NCBI GenBank assembly: GCA_035354435.1
Contig: DAOQAY010000021.1
Location: 1-28,602, forward strand
Reading direction: 5' to 3'
Length of the DNA: 28,602 nucleotides
DNA from: JAKLDO01 sp035354435
GTDB lineage: Bacteria; UBP6; UBA1177
Made by a program: the position numbers and the translations under genes. A model generated the notes under the pieces. That model was not told where the DNA came from, did no database searches, and saw only the letters and a program-made list of their open reading frames with translations. Positions 22,031-28,602 of the stretch are shown piece by piece; positions within the stretch are counted from its first letter, which is position 1, and each line of letters begins with the position of its first letter.

Positions 22031-23953
22031 ATGAACAACAAAATTCAGGGTGCCGCGTTACTTTTCTCAACTTTGATAATTCTGATAGCCGTGCTTTTTG
22101 TCATAGGCGCTTATTCACACTCCGAGACCACACATTTTCAGGGCATTGCCGACTCAGCTGAAACAGTAATAAATTCAGAGAGTTCAGTTGAGATTAAAAA
22201 AATACTTGTGATTGAAGGACAGAAAGTTAGTGCCGGCGAAAAACTTGCAGAGCTTACCAATCCTGAACTTGCACTTAGAATTTCAGATATTAATAACCAG
22301 TTGCTGCAGCTTATGTCCGAAAAAGGGCTGGATAAAGCCGAAATAAAGTCAAAACTCATCCAGACACAGGCTGCAGAGCAGGCAGTCGTAAATGACCTGA
22401 ACGCTCAGATCAGATCTCTTGAAAATCAGATAAAAATAAACAAGGAGCTTTCAAGCGGACTCAAAAGTTTTCAAATGAAACAGAATTCAGACGACCTTAA
22501 AAACCCGATAATGCTCCAGATAGAATCACTTAAAATAGAAATCGCTGATAGAAAAAAAGAGTTCGGGGCATCAGTCCAGATGTACAGAGAAATGCTTGCG
22601 AATTCAGATGCTCCGGTAAAGATCCAGTCAGAAAGGCTCAAGGAAGAACTGGAAATGCTTACTGAAAAAAGCTCCAATCTTGCAATTTTTGCCCCTTTTG
22701 AAGGAATTATCGGTAATGTTTATTTCAAAGGTGGTGAAAAAACAGCCCCGTTCACACCTATTCTTTCAATTCTCCAGAAAGAACCTTCAATTGTAAAAGG
22801 ATATATTCACGAATCTCTTTATTCACAGATCAAAGCCGGAGATACGGTAACAGTTGTTTCAATTGACGGAAAAAAGAAAATATCGGGAGTTGTCGCAGGT
22901 CTTGGGAACAGGATAGTGCCGTATCCGGTAAGACTTCTGAAACTTCCGGACTTTCAGCTTTGGGGAAGAGAGATAACTGTGAAAATTCCTGAATCGAACG
23001 GATTCATTCTCGGCGAAAAGGTCACTATAATTTTTGAAACGGCTCGTGCAGACAGCTTTTTCTCAAAACTTCTTTCTTTCTTGAAACCGGCGGAACTTTC
23101 CGCAAAAGAGACCGGTTCCAGTTTTGATTCTAAAGAAATAAAGTCAGATGAATCGGTAAAAATAGAAGCTTCAGGAGCGATTTTCATTAAAAATATCAAC
23201 CTTTTTGCAGTTATTTCAGATGAAACTGAAAAGAAAACGCCATTTCTTTTTTTAATGGATAAAACCGGAGCAGTAAAAGAAAAAATAAAGATCGAAGGTC
23301 TTGAAAAAATTGATGATGTTGAATCAATTGCCATGATAGATAATGCTAACATTCTTATCTCGTCATCATTGAGTTATTCACAAAAAGGAGAACTGAAAGA
23401 TCACCGGAAAATTCTTGCATCAGTGAAACTTGAAAACAAAAAAGCAGTCATGACAAACTCAGTTGACCTTTACGCCTTGCTGTCTGATCTTGCAAGATCG
23501 GGAAAAGGCGAACTGAACCGCTTTCTTTCCATGGCTATTTCAGAAAAGACGATGGATATTGAAGGAATGAGCGTTGTCAAAAATGCTCTATTCATAGCTT
23601 TTAAAAACCCTTTGCTCAATAAAAAACCGGTCATTTTAAAGATTGCTGATTTTATGAATATTTTTAAAACAAAGAATATTAAAAGCTCACAAGTTTCTTT
23701 TTCAAGTGTCGCCTCTATGCCGGAAAATGAAAGGATATCAGATATTTATAATTCAGATGACCAGTTCTATTTTACAACTTCATGCAATAACGGCAGATGC
23801 GGCGGGTTTTACAAACTTGCAGATAACAAAGCTGTTCTTCTAAAACGATTTGAAACTCTCAAACCGGAAGGGATAGCTTTTGACGGAAATTTTTATATCT
23901 TTTTTGATGAAGGCGGTCATAACAATTCAAGATTTATGGAGATAAAAAGATAA
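22031..23953 (+). CDS. HlyD-type periplasmic adaptor fused to a DUF3616-like domain
   Basis: The 640-residue product has one N-terminal membrane anchor (about residues 8-26). A biotinyl-lipoyl half-motif follows (I-L-V-I-E-G-Q-K-V-S-A-G-E-K-L). A coiled-coil hairpin spans about residues 80-210. The second half-motif begins at L217 (L-A-I-F-A-P-F-E-G-I-I-G), and a beta-barrel domain runs to about 345. This is the membrane-fusion-protein plan of HlyD/EmrA. Unusually, about 290 more residues follow. They carry D-V-E-S-I-A-M, S-S-S-L-S-Y-S-Q-K-G-E-L-K-D-H-R-K, M-D-I-E-G-M-S near 508, F-K-N-P-L-L and K-P-E-G-I-A-F-D-G near 611. These match my memory of DUF3616 (PF12275), a propeller-like domain of unknown role. 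The stop overlaps the TolC-like gene by one base. No pump gene is adjacent. Confidence 0.82.
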   Translation: MNNKIQGAALLFSTLIILIAVLFVIGAYSHSETTHFQGIADSAETVINSESSVEIKKILVIEGQKVSAGEKLAELTNPELALRISDINNQLLQLMSEKGLDKAEIKSKLIQTQAAEQAVVNDLNAQIRSLENQIKINKELSSGLKSFQMKQNSDDLKNPIMLQIESLKIEIADRKKEFGASVQMYREMLANSDAPVKIQSERLKEELEMLTEKSSNLAIFAPFEGIIGNVYFKGGEKTAPFTPILSILQKEPSIVKGYIHESLYSQIKAGDTVTVVSIDGKKKISGVVAGLGNRIVPYPVRLLKLPDFQLWGREITVKIPESNGFILGEKVTIIFETARADSFFSKLLSFLKPAELSAKETGSSFDSKEIKSDESVKIEASGAIFIKNINLFAVISDETEKKTPFLFLMDKTGAVKEKIKIEGLEKIDDVESIAMIDNANILISSSLSYSQKGELKDHRKILASVKLENKKAVMTNSVDLYALLSDLARSGKGELNRFLSMAISEKTMDIEGMSVVKNALFIAFKNPLLNKKPVILKIADFMNIFKTKNIKSSQVSFSSVASMPENERISDIYNSDDQFYFTTSCNNGRCGGFYKLADNKAVLLKRFETLKPEGIAFDGNFYIFFDEGGHNNSRFMEIKR

Positions 23954-25194
23954 TGAAAAAGGTGATGATTATCAGTCTGCTATTACTTTCAAGTCTTATT
24001 TTATCAGCAGAAGACCTTACTATTTCTGAATACATCAAAAATGCAAAAGATGATTACCGGCTTCAGGGCAAAAAAGAAATAGTTAATTCTGTCGGCGCTT
24101 CTTCAAAAAACACCCCTCTTTTAAAAAGCGTTGAATTACGGACTGAAACTGAAAATTTTGATATTCTGAGACAGAAATATGCTTTCCGTTTTTATTTCAA
24201 AGGAATAGGAGAGACAAAATCATCAAACACCGTAATAAACGGAACAAAAAATCTTTATAATCTTGAGTATCAGATTGATTTTATTGATATTCTTCTTGAA
24301 AGATACTCCACGATTTTGAGCTATCTTGAAATGAAAAAAACTATGGAACTTCTTGATTCAATGCGTTCGATCCTTGAAGACAGAGTTGCTGTTTTAAGAA
24401 AAATAAACACTCTTTCAGCTGATGCCAATCTCACTGAAATAGTTGATGCTGAAGATGCAATAACAGACATTGACCTTGAAAAGATCAAACTCGAGAATAC
24501 TGTTTCATCAATTGAGTATATCATCAGAGATCAGACCGGCGCAGATAAAACCATTTCGTTCAACGCAAATGAGCTTATTTCCATTGATAAAATAGAGGAA
24601 TCCATTGATAAAATTGATCCGGCGCAAATTGCATCAAATATAAATTTTGAGTACAGAAAGCAGCGGGTCGCTCTTGCTGAAAATGAACTTTCACTCGAAA
24701 AAGCAAAGACTTATGATTTTCTGAGTTATTTTTCACTCGATTATGACACTCAGAATTATGATGTTCCCAGAAATTCTTTTTCAATCGGTCTGGGGATCAA
24801 TCTTCCCGGAATAAAAAACAAAGAGATCGAGATCTCCAAGAAAAAAGTCGGATACATGAAAGAAAAGCTTCAATGTGAAAAAGAACAGAAAGATATTGAA
24901 GAAAAGATCAGAAGCAACATAAGCTCGATCAAAAGACTTTCGAAACAGTATAAATTTCTGATCGACCGCAAGCAGAATGATGAAGCGGCAACATCTCTGA
25001 AAAAATACATTTCGATCGAAGGGACGAATCCGCTGACAATTCTTAAACTTAAAGAAAGTGTCATAAAAGATGAACTGAAACAGGTGACAATCGCTTCCAA
25101 TATTTATATCAGATACATTACATTATTGAATTTACTTGGAATTCTGTCACAAAACCCTGATGAAAACTATCTGATCAAAAATGCGGTAAAATAA
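23953..25194 (+). CDS. TolC-like outer-membrane channel protein
   Basis: The ATG at 23953 shares one base with the stop of the adaptor gene. The 413-residue product has a signal peptide with probable cleavage at L-S-A/E-D. It is dominated by long charged helices with heptad-like spacing (about residues 110-180 and 280-390), with a beta-strand-like segment between (Y-F-S-L-D-Y-D to F-S-I-G-L-G-I-N-L-P-G). The pattern I-G-L-G-I-x-L-P followed by a long helix is characteristic of TolC/OEP family proteins (PF02321). Length is near the family norm. With the HlyD-like adaptor it would form the periplasm-spanning and outer-membrane parts of an export path. The next gene starts directly after its stop. 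Confidence 0.8.
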   Translation: MKKVMIISLLLLSSLILSAEDLTISEYIKNAKDDYRLQGKKEIVNSVGASSKNTPLLKSVELRTETENFDILRQKYAFRFYFKGIGETKSSNTVINGTKNLYNLEYQIDFIDILLERYSTILSYLEMKKTMELLDSMRSILEDRVAVLRKINTLSADANLTEIVDAEDAITDIDLEKIKLENTVSSIEYIIRDQTGADKTISFNANELISIDKIEESIDKIDPAQIASNINFEYRKQRVALAENELSLEKAKTYDFLSYFSLDYDTQNYDVPRNSFSIGLGINLPGIKNKEIEISKKKVGYMKEKLQCEKEQKDIEEKIRSNISSIKRLSKQYKFLIDRKQNDEAATSLKKYISIEGTNPLTILKLKESVIKDELKQVTIASNIYIRYITLLNLLGILSQNPDENYLIKNAVK

Positions 25195-26001
25195 ATGACA
25201 AAAACCGCACAGATCGAAATACCCAATATTCTTGAACGGTATGAACTGAAATATCATATTCCGTTTGAACTTATTGAACCAATCTCAGACTTTGTCAGAC
25301 CTTACTGCTATCTTGATGAATACTCAGCAAGGGAAGAGAATGGATTTTATATCATCAATAACCTTTATCTTGATTCACCGTTCTACACATTTCTCAACAA
25401 CCGTCTCGAAGGTGCCGAGAAAAGATTTAATATGAGGATAAGAACTTACGGAATGAATCCGGTTCCGCCTTATTTTTTTGAAATCAAATATAAAACTGGC
25501 GATATAATCAGAAAATTCCGGACAAAATGTAAATATGAAAATGCAGAAGAGATATTCAATTGCACCAATGCCGTTGAAAAATACGGATTTAAAGGGCGTG
25601 ATGCGGAAAATATGAATCTTTTTCAGCGACTTGCAGTGACTTACAACATTGAACCGAAAGTTTTCACCCAGTATTCAAGAAAAGCATGGATAAGCGATAC
25701 AGACGATTATGCGAGAGTCACTTTTGATATCGATCTAAGGTGCATGGAAGCTGATTTATTCATTTTGAGACCCGATCTGTCAAAAATGGTGTCTTATGAT
25801 TACGAAACGATATTTCAGCCCGGATGCAACACTATTCTTGAACTGAAATGCTATACTTCGAATGTTCCAGCATGGATAATGGATCTTGTCAGCACATTTC
25901 ATTTGAAAAGGAGCAGTTTTTCCAAATATACGAACGGAGCGTTGAAAATACTTGGAGACTGCAGATCATATTTAAAAAGCACAGATTCATCAGACCGTTA
26001 G
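25195..26001 (+). CDS. VTC-domain polyphosphate polymerase
   Basis: The ATG directly follows the TolC-like stop, and no ribosome-binding site is seen, so it is coupled. The 268-residue product is a stand-alone VTC domain (PF09359) without membrane segments, predicted cytoplasmic. Basic and acidic residues of the catalytic tunnel are present: Lys19 in E-R-Y-E-L-K-Y, Arg81 and Arg83 in M-R-I-R-T-Y, Lys98 in F-E-I-K-Y-K, Arg162 in Y-S-R-K-A-W, Arg182, Glu216 and Lys218 in L-E-L-K, and Lys244 in F-S-K-Y. In yeast Vtc4 the equivalent tunnel makes polyphosphate from ATP. In bacteria VTC proteins commonly neighbour a DUF4956 membrane protein, as here. Activity is inferred from the family. Confidence 0.88.
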   Translation: MTKTAQIEIPNILERYELKYHIPFELIEPISDFVRPYCYLDEYSAREENGFYIINNLYLDSPFYTFLNNRLEGAEKRFNMRIRTYGMNPVPPYFFEIKYKTGDIIRKFRTKCKYENAEEIFNCTNAVEKYGFKGRDAENMNLFQRLAVTYNIEPKVFTQYSRKAWISDTDDYARVTFDIDLRCMEADLFILRPDLSKMVSYDYETIFQPGCNTILELKCYTSNVPAWIMDLVSTFHLKRSSFSKYTNGALKILGDCRSYLKSTDSSDR

Positions 26002-26010
26002 GGGGTTAAT

Positions 26011-26697
26011 ATGTTAGATCTACTGACTTTGCAGAATTCAACTCAGGGAAATTCGATCATCGGTATAATCTTTACCGTTGTGCTTGCATTTGTCCTTTCC
26101 ACGAGTATCGGGCTTACTTATATTAAAACTTTCAGAGGTTTAAGCTATTCGAGGAACTTTGTTCAGGCGATGATGCTCAGTTCAATCGTTTCAGCGATCG
26201 TAATGAATGCGATCGGCGACAGTCTCGCCAGAGGGCTGGGCATGATCGGAGCACTTGCAATAATCCGTTTTAGAACTAACCTCAAGGATTCAAGAGATAT
26301 CATTTTCATATTTGCGACACTTGCCAGCGGTATAGCATGCGGAGTCGGTGCATATCTTGTGGGTATTGCGGGCATTGCAATGTTTATCGGCGCGGCATTT
26401 CTCCTTTATTATTCTCAGACGACCAGAACTTCTTTTTATGACGGAATTCTGAGATTTACTCTTGCAAATAATGAAAGTGATACAAAGGTATTTGCCCAGA
26501 TAATGAATGAGCACTGCAAAGTATATGCGCTGATAACGATGAAAGAAGTCAGTCAGGGAACCAGATTCGAGTATGCCTATCACATCAAGATCAGAGACAA
26601 AAGCTCGAATGAACTGCTTGTCAGGGCGTTGAAAGCAAAACTGCCAGAACTTCAGGGACTTAACTTAATGCTTCAGGAAACAACAGTGGAATTATAA
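26011..26697 (+). CDS. DUF4956 inner-membrane protein
   Basis: AGGGGGT (26000-26006) lies 4 bases before ATG 26011. The 228-residue product has about four membrane helices in residues 15-140 and a soluble C-terminal domain. The segment G-A-L-A-I-I-R-F-R-T-N-L-K-D-S-R-D-I (near residues 82-99) and the Gly-rich helix after it (A-S-G-I-A-C-G-V-G-A-Y) are hallmarks of DUF4956. These proteins are regular neighbours of VTC polymerases. By analogy with the yeast VTC complex, where membrane subunits pass the growing polyphosphate chain through the membrane, it is the best candidate for the membrane channel or anchor of the polymerase. That is inference from context. Confidence 0.87.
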   Translation: MLDLLTLQNSTQGNSIIGIIFTVVLAFVLSTSIGLTYIKTFRGLSYSRNFVQAMMLSSIVSAIVMNAIGDSLARGLGMIGALAIIRFRTNLKDSRDIIFIFATLASGIACGVGAYLVGIAGIAMFIGAAFLLYYSQTTRTSFYDGILRFTLANNESDTKVFAQIMNEHCKVYALITMKEVSQGTRFEYAYHIKIRDKSSNELLVRALKAKLPELQGLNLMLQETTVEL

Positions 26698-26709
26698 ATG
26701 GAGGTCGTT

Positions 26710-27186
26710 ATGAAAAAAAATGTGCTCGTTTTTCTGTTTTTCTTGTTTTTAGTTACCGGATGTGACAAAGAAGCTGTGAATGAAGAAAGTGATATCGTTA
26801 TCAATGAGATTTTCGCCCAGTCTGCAACTGCCGACAAACCCGACTGGATAGAACTTTACAACAAAGGGACAAAAACCATCGATCTTTCCGGCTGGATGAT
26901 AATGGACGAAAAAGATAGAACTCCTTACACAATCAAAAGCGGAACAAAGCTCGCAGCAAAGAAATTCCTTGTCATCAATCAGGATGAAACAGGAGCCGCA
27001 GGATTCACATTCGGACTCGGAAGCGCAGATGAAGTCAGAATTTATGATGCCGATGAAGTCAAAATGGACAAAATCGAATGGAAGACCGGTGACATTCCTG
27101 ATGAAAAAAGCCTCGGCAGAGTCCCCGACGGATCAGAAACCATAAAGGTCACCACCAGCCCCACTCCTGAAGTTAAGAACATTTAA
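26710..27186 (+). CDS. Lamin-tail-domain lipoprotein
   Basis: I choose ATG 26710, which follows GGAGGT by 4 bases and begins M-K-K-N; the ATG at 26698 overlaps that ribosome-binding site. The 158-residue product has a lipobox L-V-T-G-C-D. It then consists almost wholly of a lamin tail domain (PF00932): I-V-I-N-E-I-F-A-Q, D-W-I-E-L-Y-N-K-G, I-D-L-S-G-W-M-I and S-L-G-R-V-P-D-G. Such Ig-like domains occur in bacterial surface proteins, often next to CotH kinase domains and in VTC/DUF4956 clusters. No CotH gene follows here. It is the last gene of the array and was probably exported to act as a surface-binding module. Confidence 0.85.
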   Translation: MKKNVLVFLFFLFLVTGCDKEAVNEESDIVINEIFAQSATADKPDWIELYNKGTKTIDLSGWMIMDEKDRTPYTIKSGTKLAAKKFLVINQDETGAAGFTFGLGSADEVRIYDADEVKMDKIEWKTGDIPDEKSLGRVPDGSETIKVTTSPTPEVKNI

Positions 27187-27209
27187 CAAAAAAATTCACC
27201 TCGCACTTT

Positions 27210-27268
27210 CAAAATGGGATTCCATTACTATAAATAAAGCGAAATTTTGGGATTCCATTACCATTTTG
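27210..27268. repeat. Direct and inverted repeats at the boundary of the AT-rich end
   Basis: The 14-mer TGGGATTCCATTAC occurs at 27215-27228 and 27248-27261. CAAAATGG at 27210-27217 and CCATTTTG at 27261-27268 form an outer inverted pair. They lie in the 184-base spacer 27187-27370, which otherwise holds nothing I recognise. They could be a regulator site or a remnant of an insertion junction. Confidence 0.6.
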
Positions 27269-27370
27269 ACCTTAATTCTTATTTATAAAAGAATTTTAAA
27301 CTTGATTTTTTCTTCTACTTGATTACTGATTGAACAGATTCTTCAAATTTCTAAAAATTGGAATTGCTGA

Positions 27371-27802
27371 ATGGAAATTGAAACAAACTCTCAAGAAACA
27401 ACAAAAAATGATTCTAATAAAAACTCCAAACAAACTAATGGATATGATGTAGTCATATATCTTTTTGATCTGCTCTATAATTTTTTTACAACCGGAAGAT
27501 TGTTTGCGGGGTTTCTTTTTATTATTTGTTTTTATTTCCTAATTATTATCATTAGATTTCCTGAAGACAAATTGCCACTATTCTTAGAATATTCTAAACA
27601 ATTGCTCGGTTCCCATAATTTAATATTGTACCTTTTAAGTATTACTCTGACAGCATCAATAATGGGCAATGTTTTTCAAAAAATTATTTACAAAGCTGAA
27701 ATTAAAAGACTTTCTATAGAAAATTCCTGTTTAAGAACAGGAATTGGTACAAAAAAATTAGAAAAGATTATGTCAAAGCATTATTCTTCAGAGGAGAAAT
27801 AA
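27371..27802 (+). CDS. Small membrane protein of unknown function
   Basis: The 143-residue product starts at ATG 27371 with only a weak upstream ribosome-binding site. The first 23 residues are polar (Asn, Lys, Thr, Gln). Two membrane helices follow (about residues 45-65 and 80-100), then a short charged helix rich in Lys and Glu. I do not recognise a family. Base composition is visibly more AT-rich than in the genes before 27187, and codons ending in A or T dominate, which suggests a separate origin. It is paired with the gene at 27804, whose ribosome-binding site lies in its last codons. Confidence 0.7.
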   Translation: MEIETNSQETTKNDSNKNSKQTNGYDVVIYLFDLLYNFFTTGRLFAGFLFIICFYFLIIIIRFPEDKLPLFLEYSKQLLGSHNLILYLLSITLTASIMGNVFQKIIYKAEIKRLSIENSCLRTGIGTKKLEKIMSKHYSSEEK

Positions 27803-27803
27803 A

Positions 27804-28403
27804 ATGATACATTACAATTTTGTTGTTTTTGTTTTTTTCTTTCTTCTAATTTCAACAATAATTTACAGTTTTATTTTAGTTCCTTTAAGAGATAAAAAGA
27901 AATTTGCTCTTTTTGAAATGCGAGACAGACTCTGTCATTGTGTAATGAATAAAAAGGTTGATGAGGAATCAGAAGAATTTAGGTTTCTAATAAAATCAAT
28001 TCTTTATGCTATTAAATCACACAACAAAGATTTTTTTAAGGCATATTTATTCTTTAAATTCAGGATAGAATCTGATAACAATTATGATGCGATTATAAAA
28101 ATAAGACAGAAGATCCACAAAAACAAGTACTTATCTGAAATTCTTGTAGAATATGAAAAGTTTGTTATAGGTCATCTTTCAAAATACATTTTTATTTTTA
28201 AATTATTTAAGAGACCTTTCATTATTATTTTTATAGGTATTTATTATATTGATCTTTTACTTTATGATCGTGAAAAACTTCAGAGTATTGCAAATAAAGG
28301 TAGAGCGACTATCAAAGATATTGCTGAAGAAAAAATTAGTAAAAATATTCATGATGCCGAGAACTACAAGAAAATTATTACCAATGATCTAAGTGTTGCT
28401 TAA
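27804..28403 (+). CDS. Small membrane protein of unknown function, partner of 27371
   Basis: The 199-residue product starts one base after the upstream stop, with GAGGAG (27791-27796) 7 bases before its ATG. One strong membrane helix is at residues 5-28. A soluble, Lys/Glu/Phe-rich helical middle follows (D-R-L-C-H-C-V-M-N-K-K, then a long Ile/Lys/Phe region). A second hydrophobic helix lies near residues 135-155, and the C-terminus is charged. No known domain is recognised. It shares the AT-rich composition of its partner. The two-gene layout, small size and membrane location would suit several kinds of accessory system, including phage defence, but nothing in the sequence decides. Confidence 0.7.
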   Translation: MIHYNFVVFVFFFLLISTIIYSFILVPLRDKKKFALFEMRDRLCHCVMNKKVDEESEEFRFLIKSILYAIKSHNKDFFKAYLFFKFRIESDNNYDAIIKIRQKIHKNKYLSEILVEYEKFVIGHLSKYIFIFKLFKRPFIIIFIGIYYIDLLLYDREKLQSIANKGRATIKDIAEEKISKNIHDAENYKKIITNDLSVA

Positions 28404-28516
28404 TACAGCATTTCTTTTCTGATAATGGGTCACCATAAATCTTCATTTTATTTAATTGAGTGCTAAATTCACTGATGGATTAACAAGAGTAAGAGAGTTT
28501 GTATATTAGAAACCTG

Positions 28517-28602
28517 TCAATTTATAGATTTCTCAACATCTCTGCCTTTCACTGCAAAAAGCACTGTGCCGATAATTCCGAATGCGGCGGCGGTCATGAA
28601 GT
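28517..28602 (-). CDS. C-terminal end of a membrane protein, rest outside window
   Basis: Reading the minus strand from the window edge gives 27 codons with a hydrophobic stretch (F-M-T-A-A-A-F-G-I-I-G-T-V-L-F-A-V) followed by K-G-R-D-V-E-K-S-I-N and a TGA at 28519-28517. It looks like the last transmembrane helix and short tail of a membrane protein. Composition is less AT-rich than in the preceding two genes. It converges on the gene ending at 28403; the 113 bases between hold no clear terminator. Too short to name. Confidence 0.45.
   Translation of the reverse strand, partial: FMTAAAFGIIGTVLFAVKGRDVEKSIN

Noticed and set aside
28404..28516. Terminator or small RNA between the convergent genes near the window end
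   Set aside because: The only dyad seen, ATGG-GTCA-CCAT, has a 4-bp stem without a T tract.

Overview
The window looks like a chromosomal scaffold from an uncultured, low-to-medium GC, diderm (Gram-negative) bacterium. Most of its proteins are predicted to be exported: short lipoprotein signal peptides ending in L/F-x-(S/G/A)-C, then Asp/Glu-rich or Thr-Gly-Asn tethers, then repeat or globular domains. A DUF1554 lipoprotein, PEP/pyruvate-binding lipoproteins, a thrombospondin type 1 protein ending in Gly-Cys-Gly-Cys, and acidic 'DEDxxDED' tethers recall Myxococcota and related former deltaproteobacterial lineages. That placement is an inference from memory of these families. Two runs of exactly 100 N mark scaffold joins: one inside an RCC1-repeat gene, one inside a histidine kinase gene.

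Layout. 1-5011: surface proteins on the + strand. These are the 3' part of an RCC1-repeat protein, an SBBP-type beta-propeller lipoprotein, a second RCC1-repeat lipoprotein broken by the first gap, and a signal-peptide protein that may be an outer-membrane protein. 5030-7086: a clear sigma70-type promoter and the two-gene 'radical SAM plus linked DNA-metabolism protein' pair (TIGR03916/TIGR03915 type). 7099-12424: a minus-strand group with two large BspA/DUF285-repeat lipoproteins and a thrombospondin-repeat protein. 12425-12540: a divergent control region containing two perfect inverted repeats. 12541-14586: a BaeS/BaeR-like two-component system. The kinase is split only by a scaffolding artefact, because 55 identical bases flank the N run and collapsing them restores one open frame. 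14627-14656: three 8-bp direct repeats at exact 11-bp spacing, the layout of OmpR/PhoB-type binding sites.

14707-27186: a long + strand array. It opens with a DUF1554 lipoprotein. Then a two-gene module occurs twice: a cysteine-containing lipoprotein followed by a lipoprotein with a phosphohistidine domain and a C-terminal PPDK-type ATP-grasp domain, the domain order of plant glucan water dikinases. A tight operon follows: an HlyD-type adaptor fused to a DUF3616-like propeller, a TolC-like protein, a VTC-type polyphosphate polymerase, a DUF4956 membrane protein and a lamin-tail-domain lipoprotein. No ABC, RND or MFS pump is present. The most interesting reading, which is a hypothesis, is an envelope-spanning system that makes polyphosphate (VTC), moves it across the inner membrane (DUF4956) and outward (HlyD/TolC), and is linked to surface phosphotransferase-like lipoproteins that would have no ordinary ATP supply.

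27187-28602: an AT-richer stretch begins with 14-bp direct repeats and carries two small membrane proteins of unknown function. It ends with the C-terminal codons of an opposing membrane-protein gene. I saw no tRNA, rRNA, CRISPR array, transposase or convincing rho-independent terminator.
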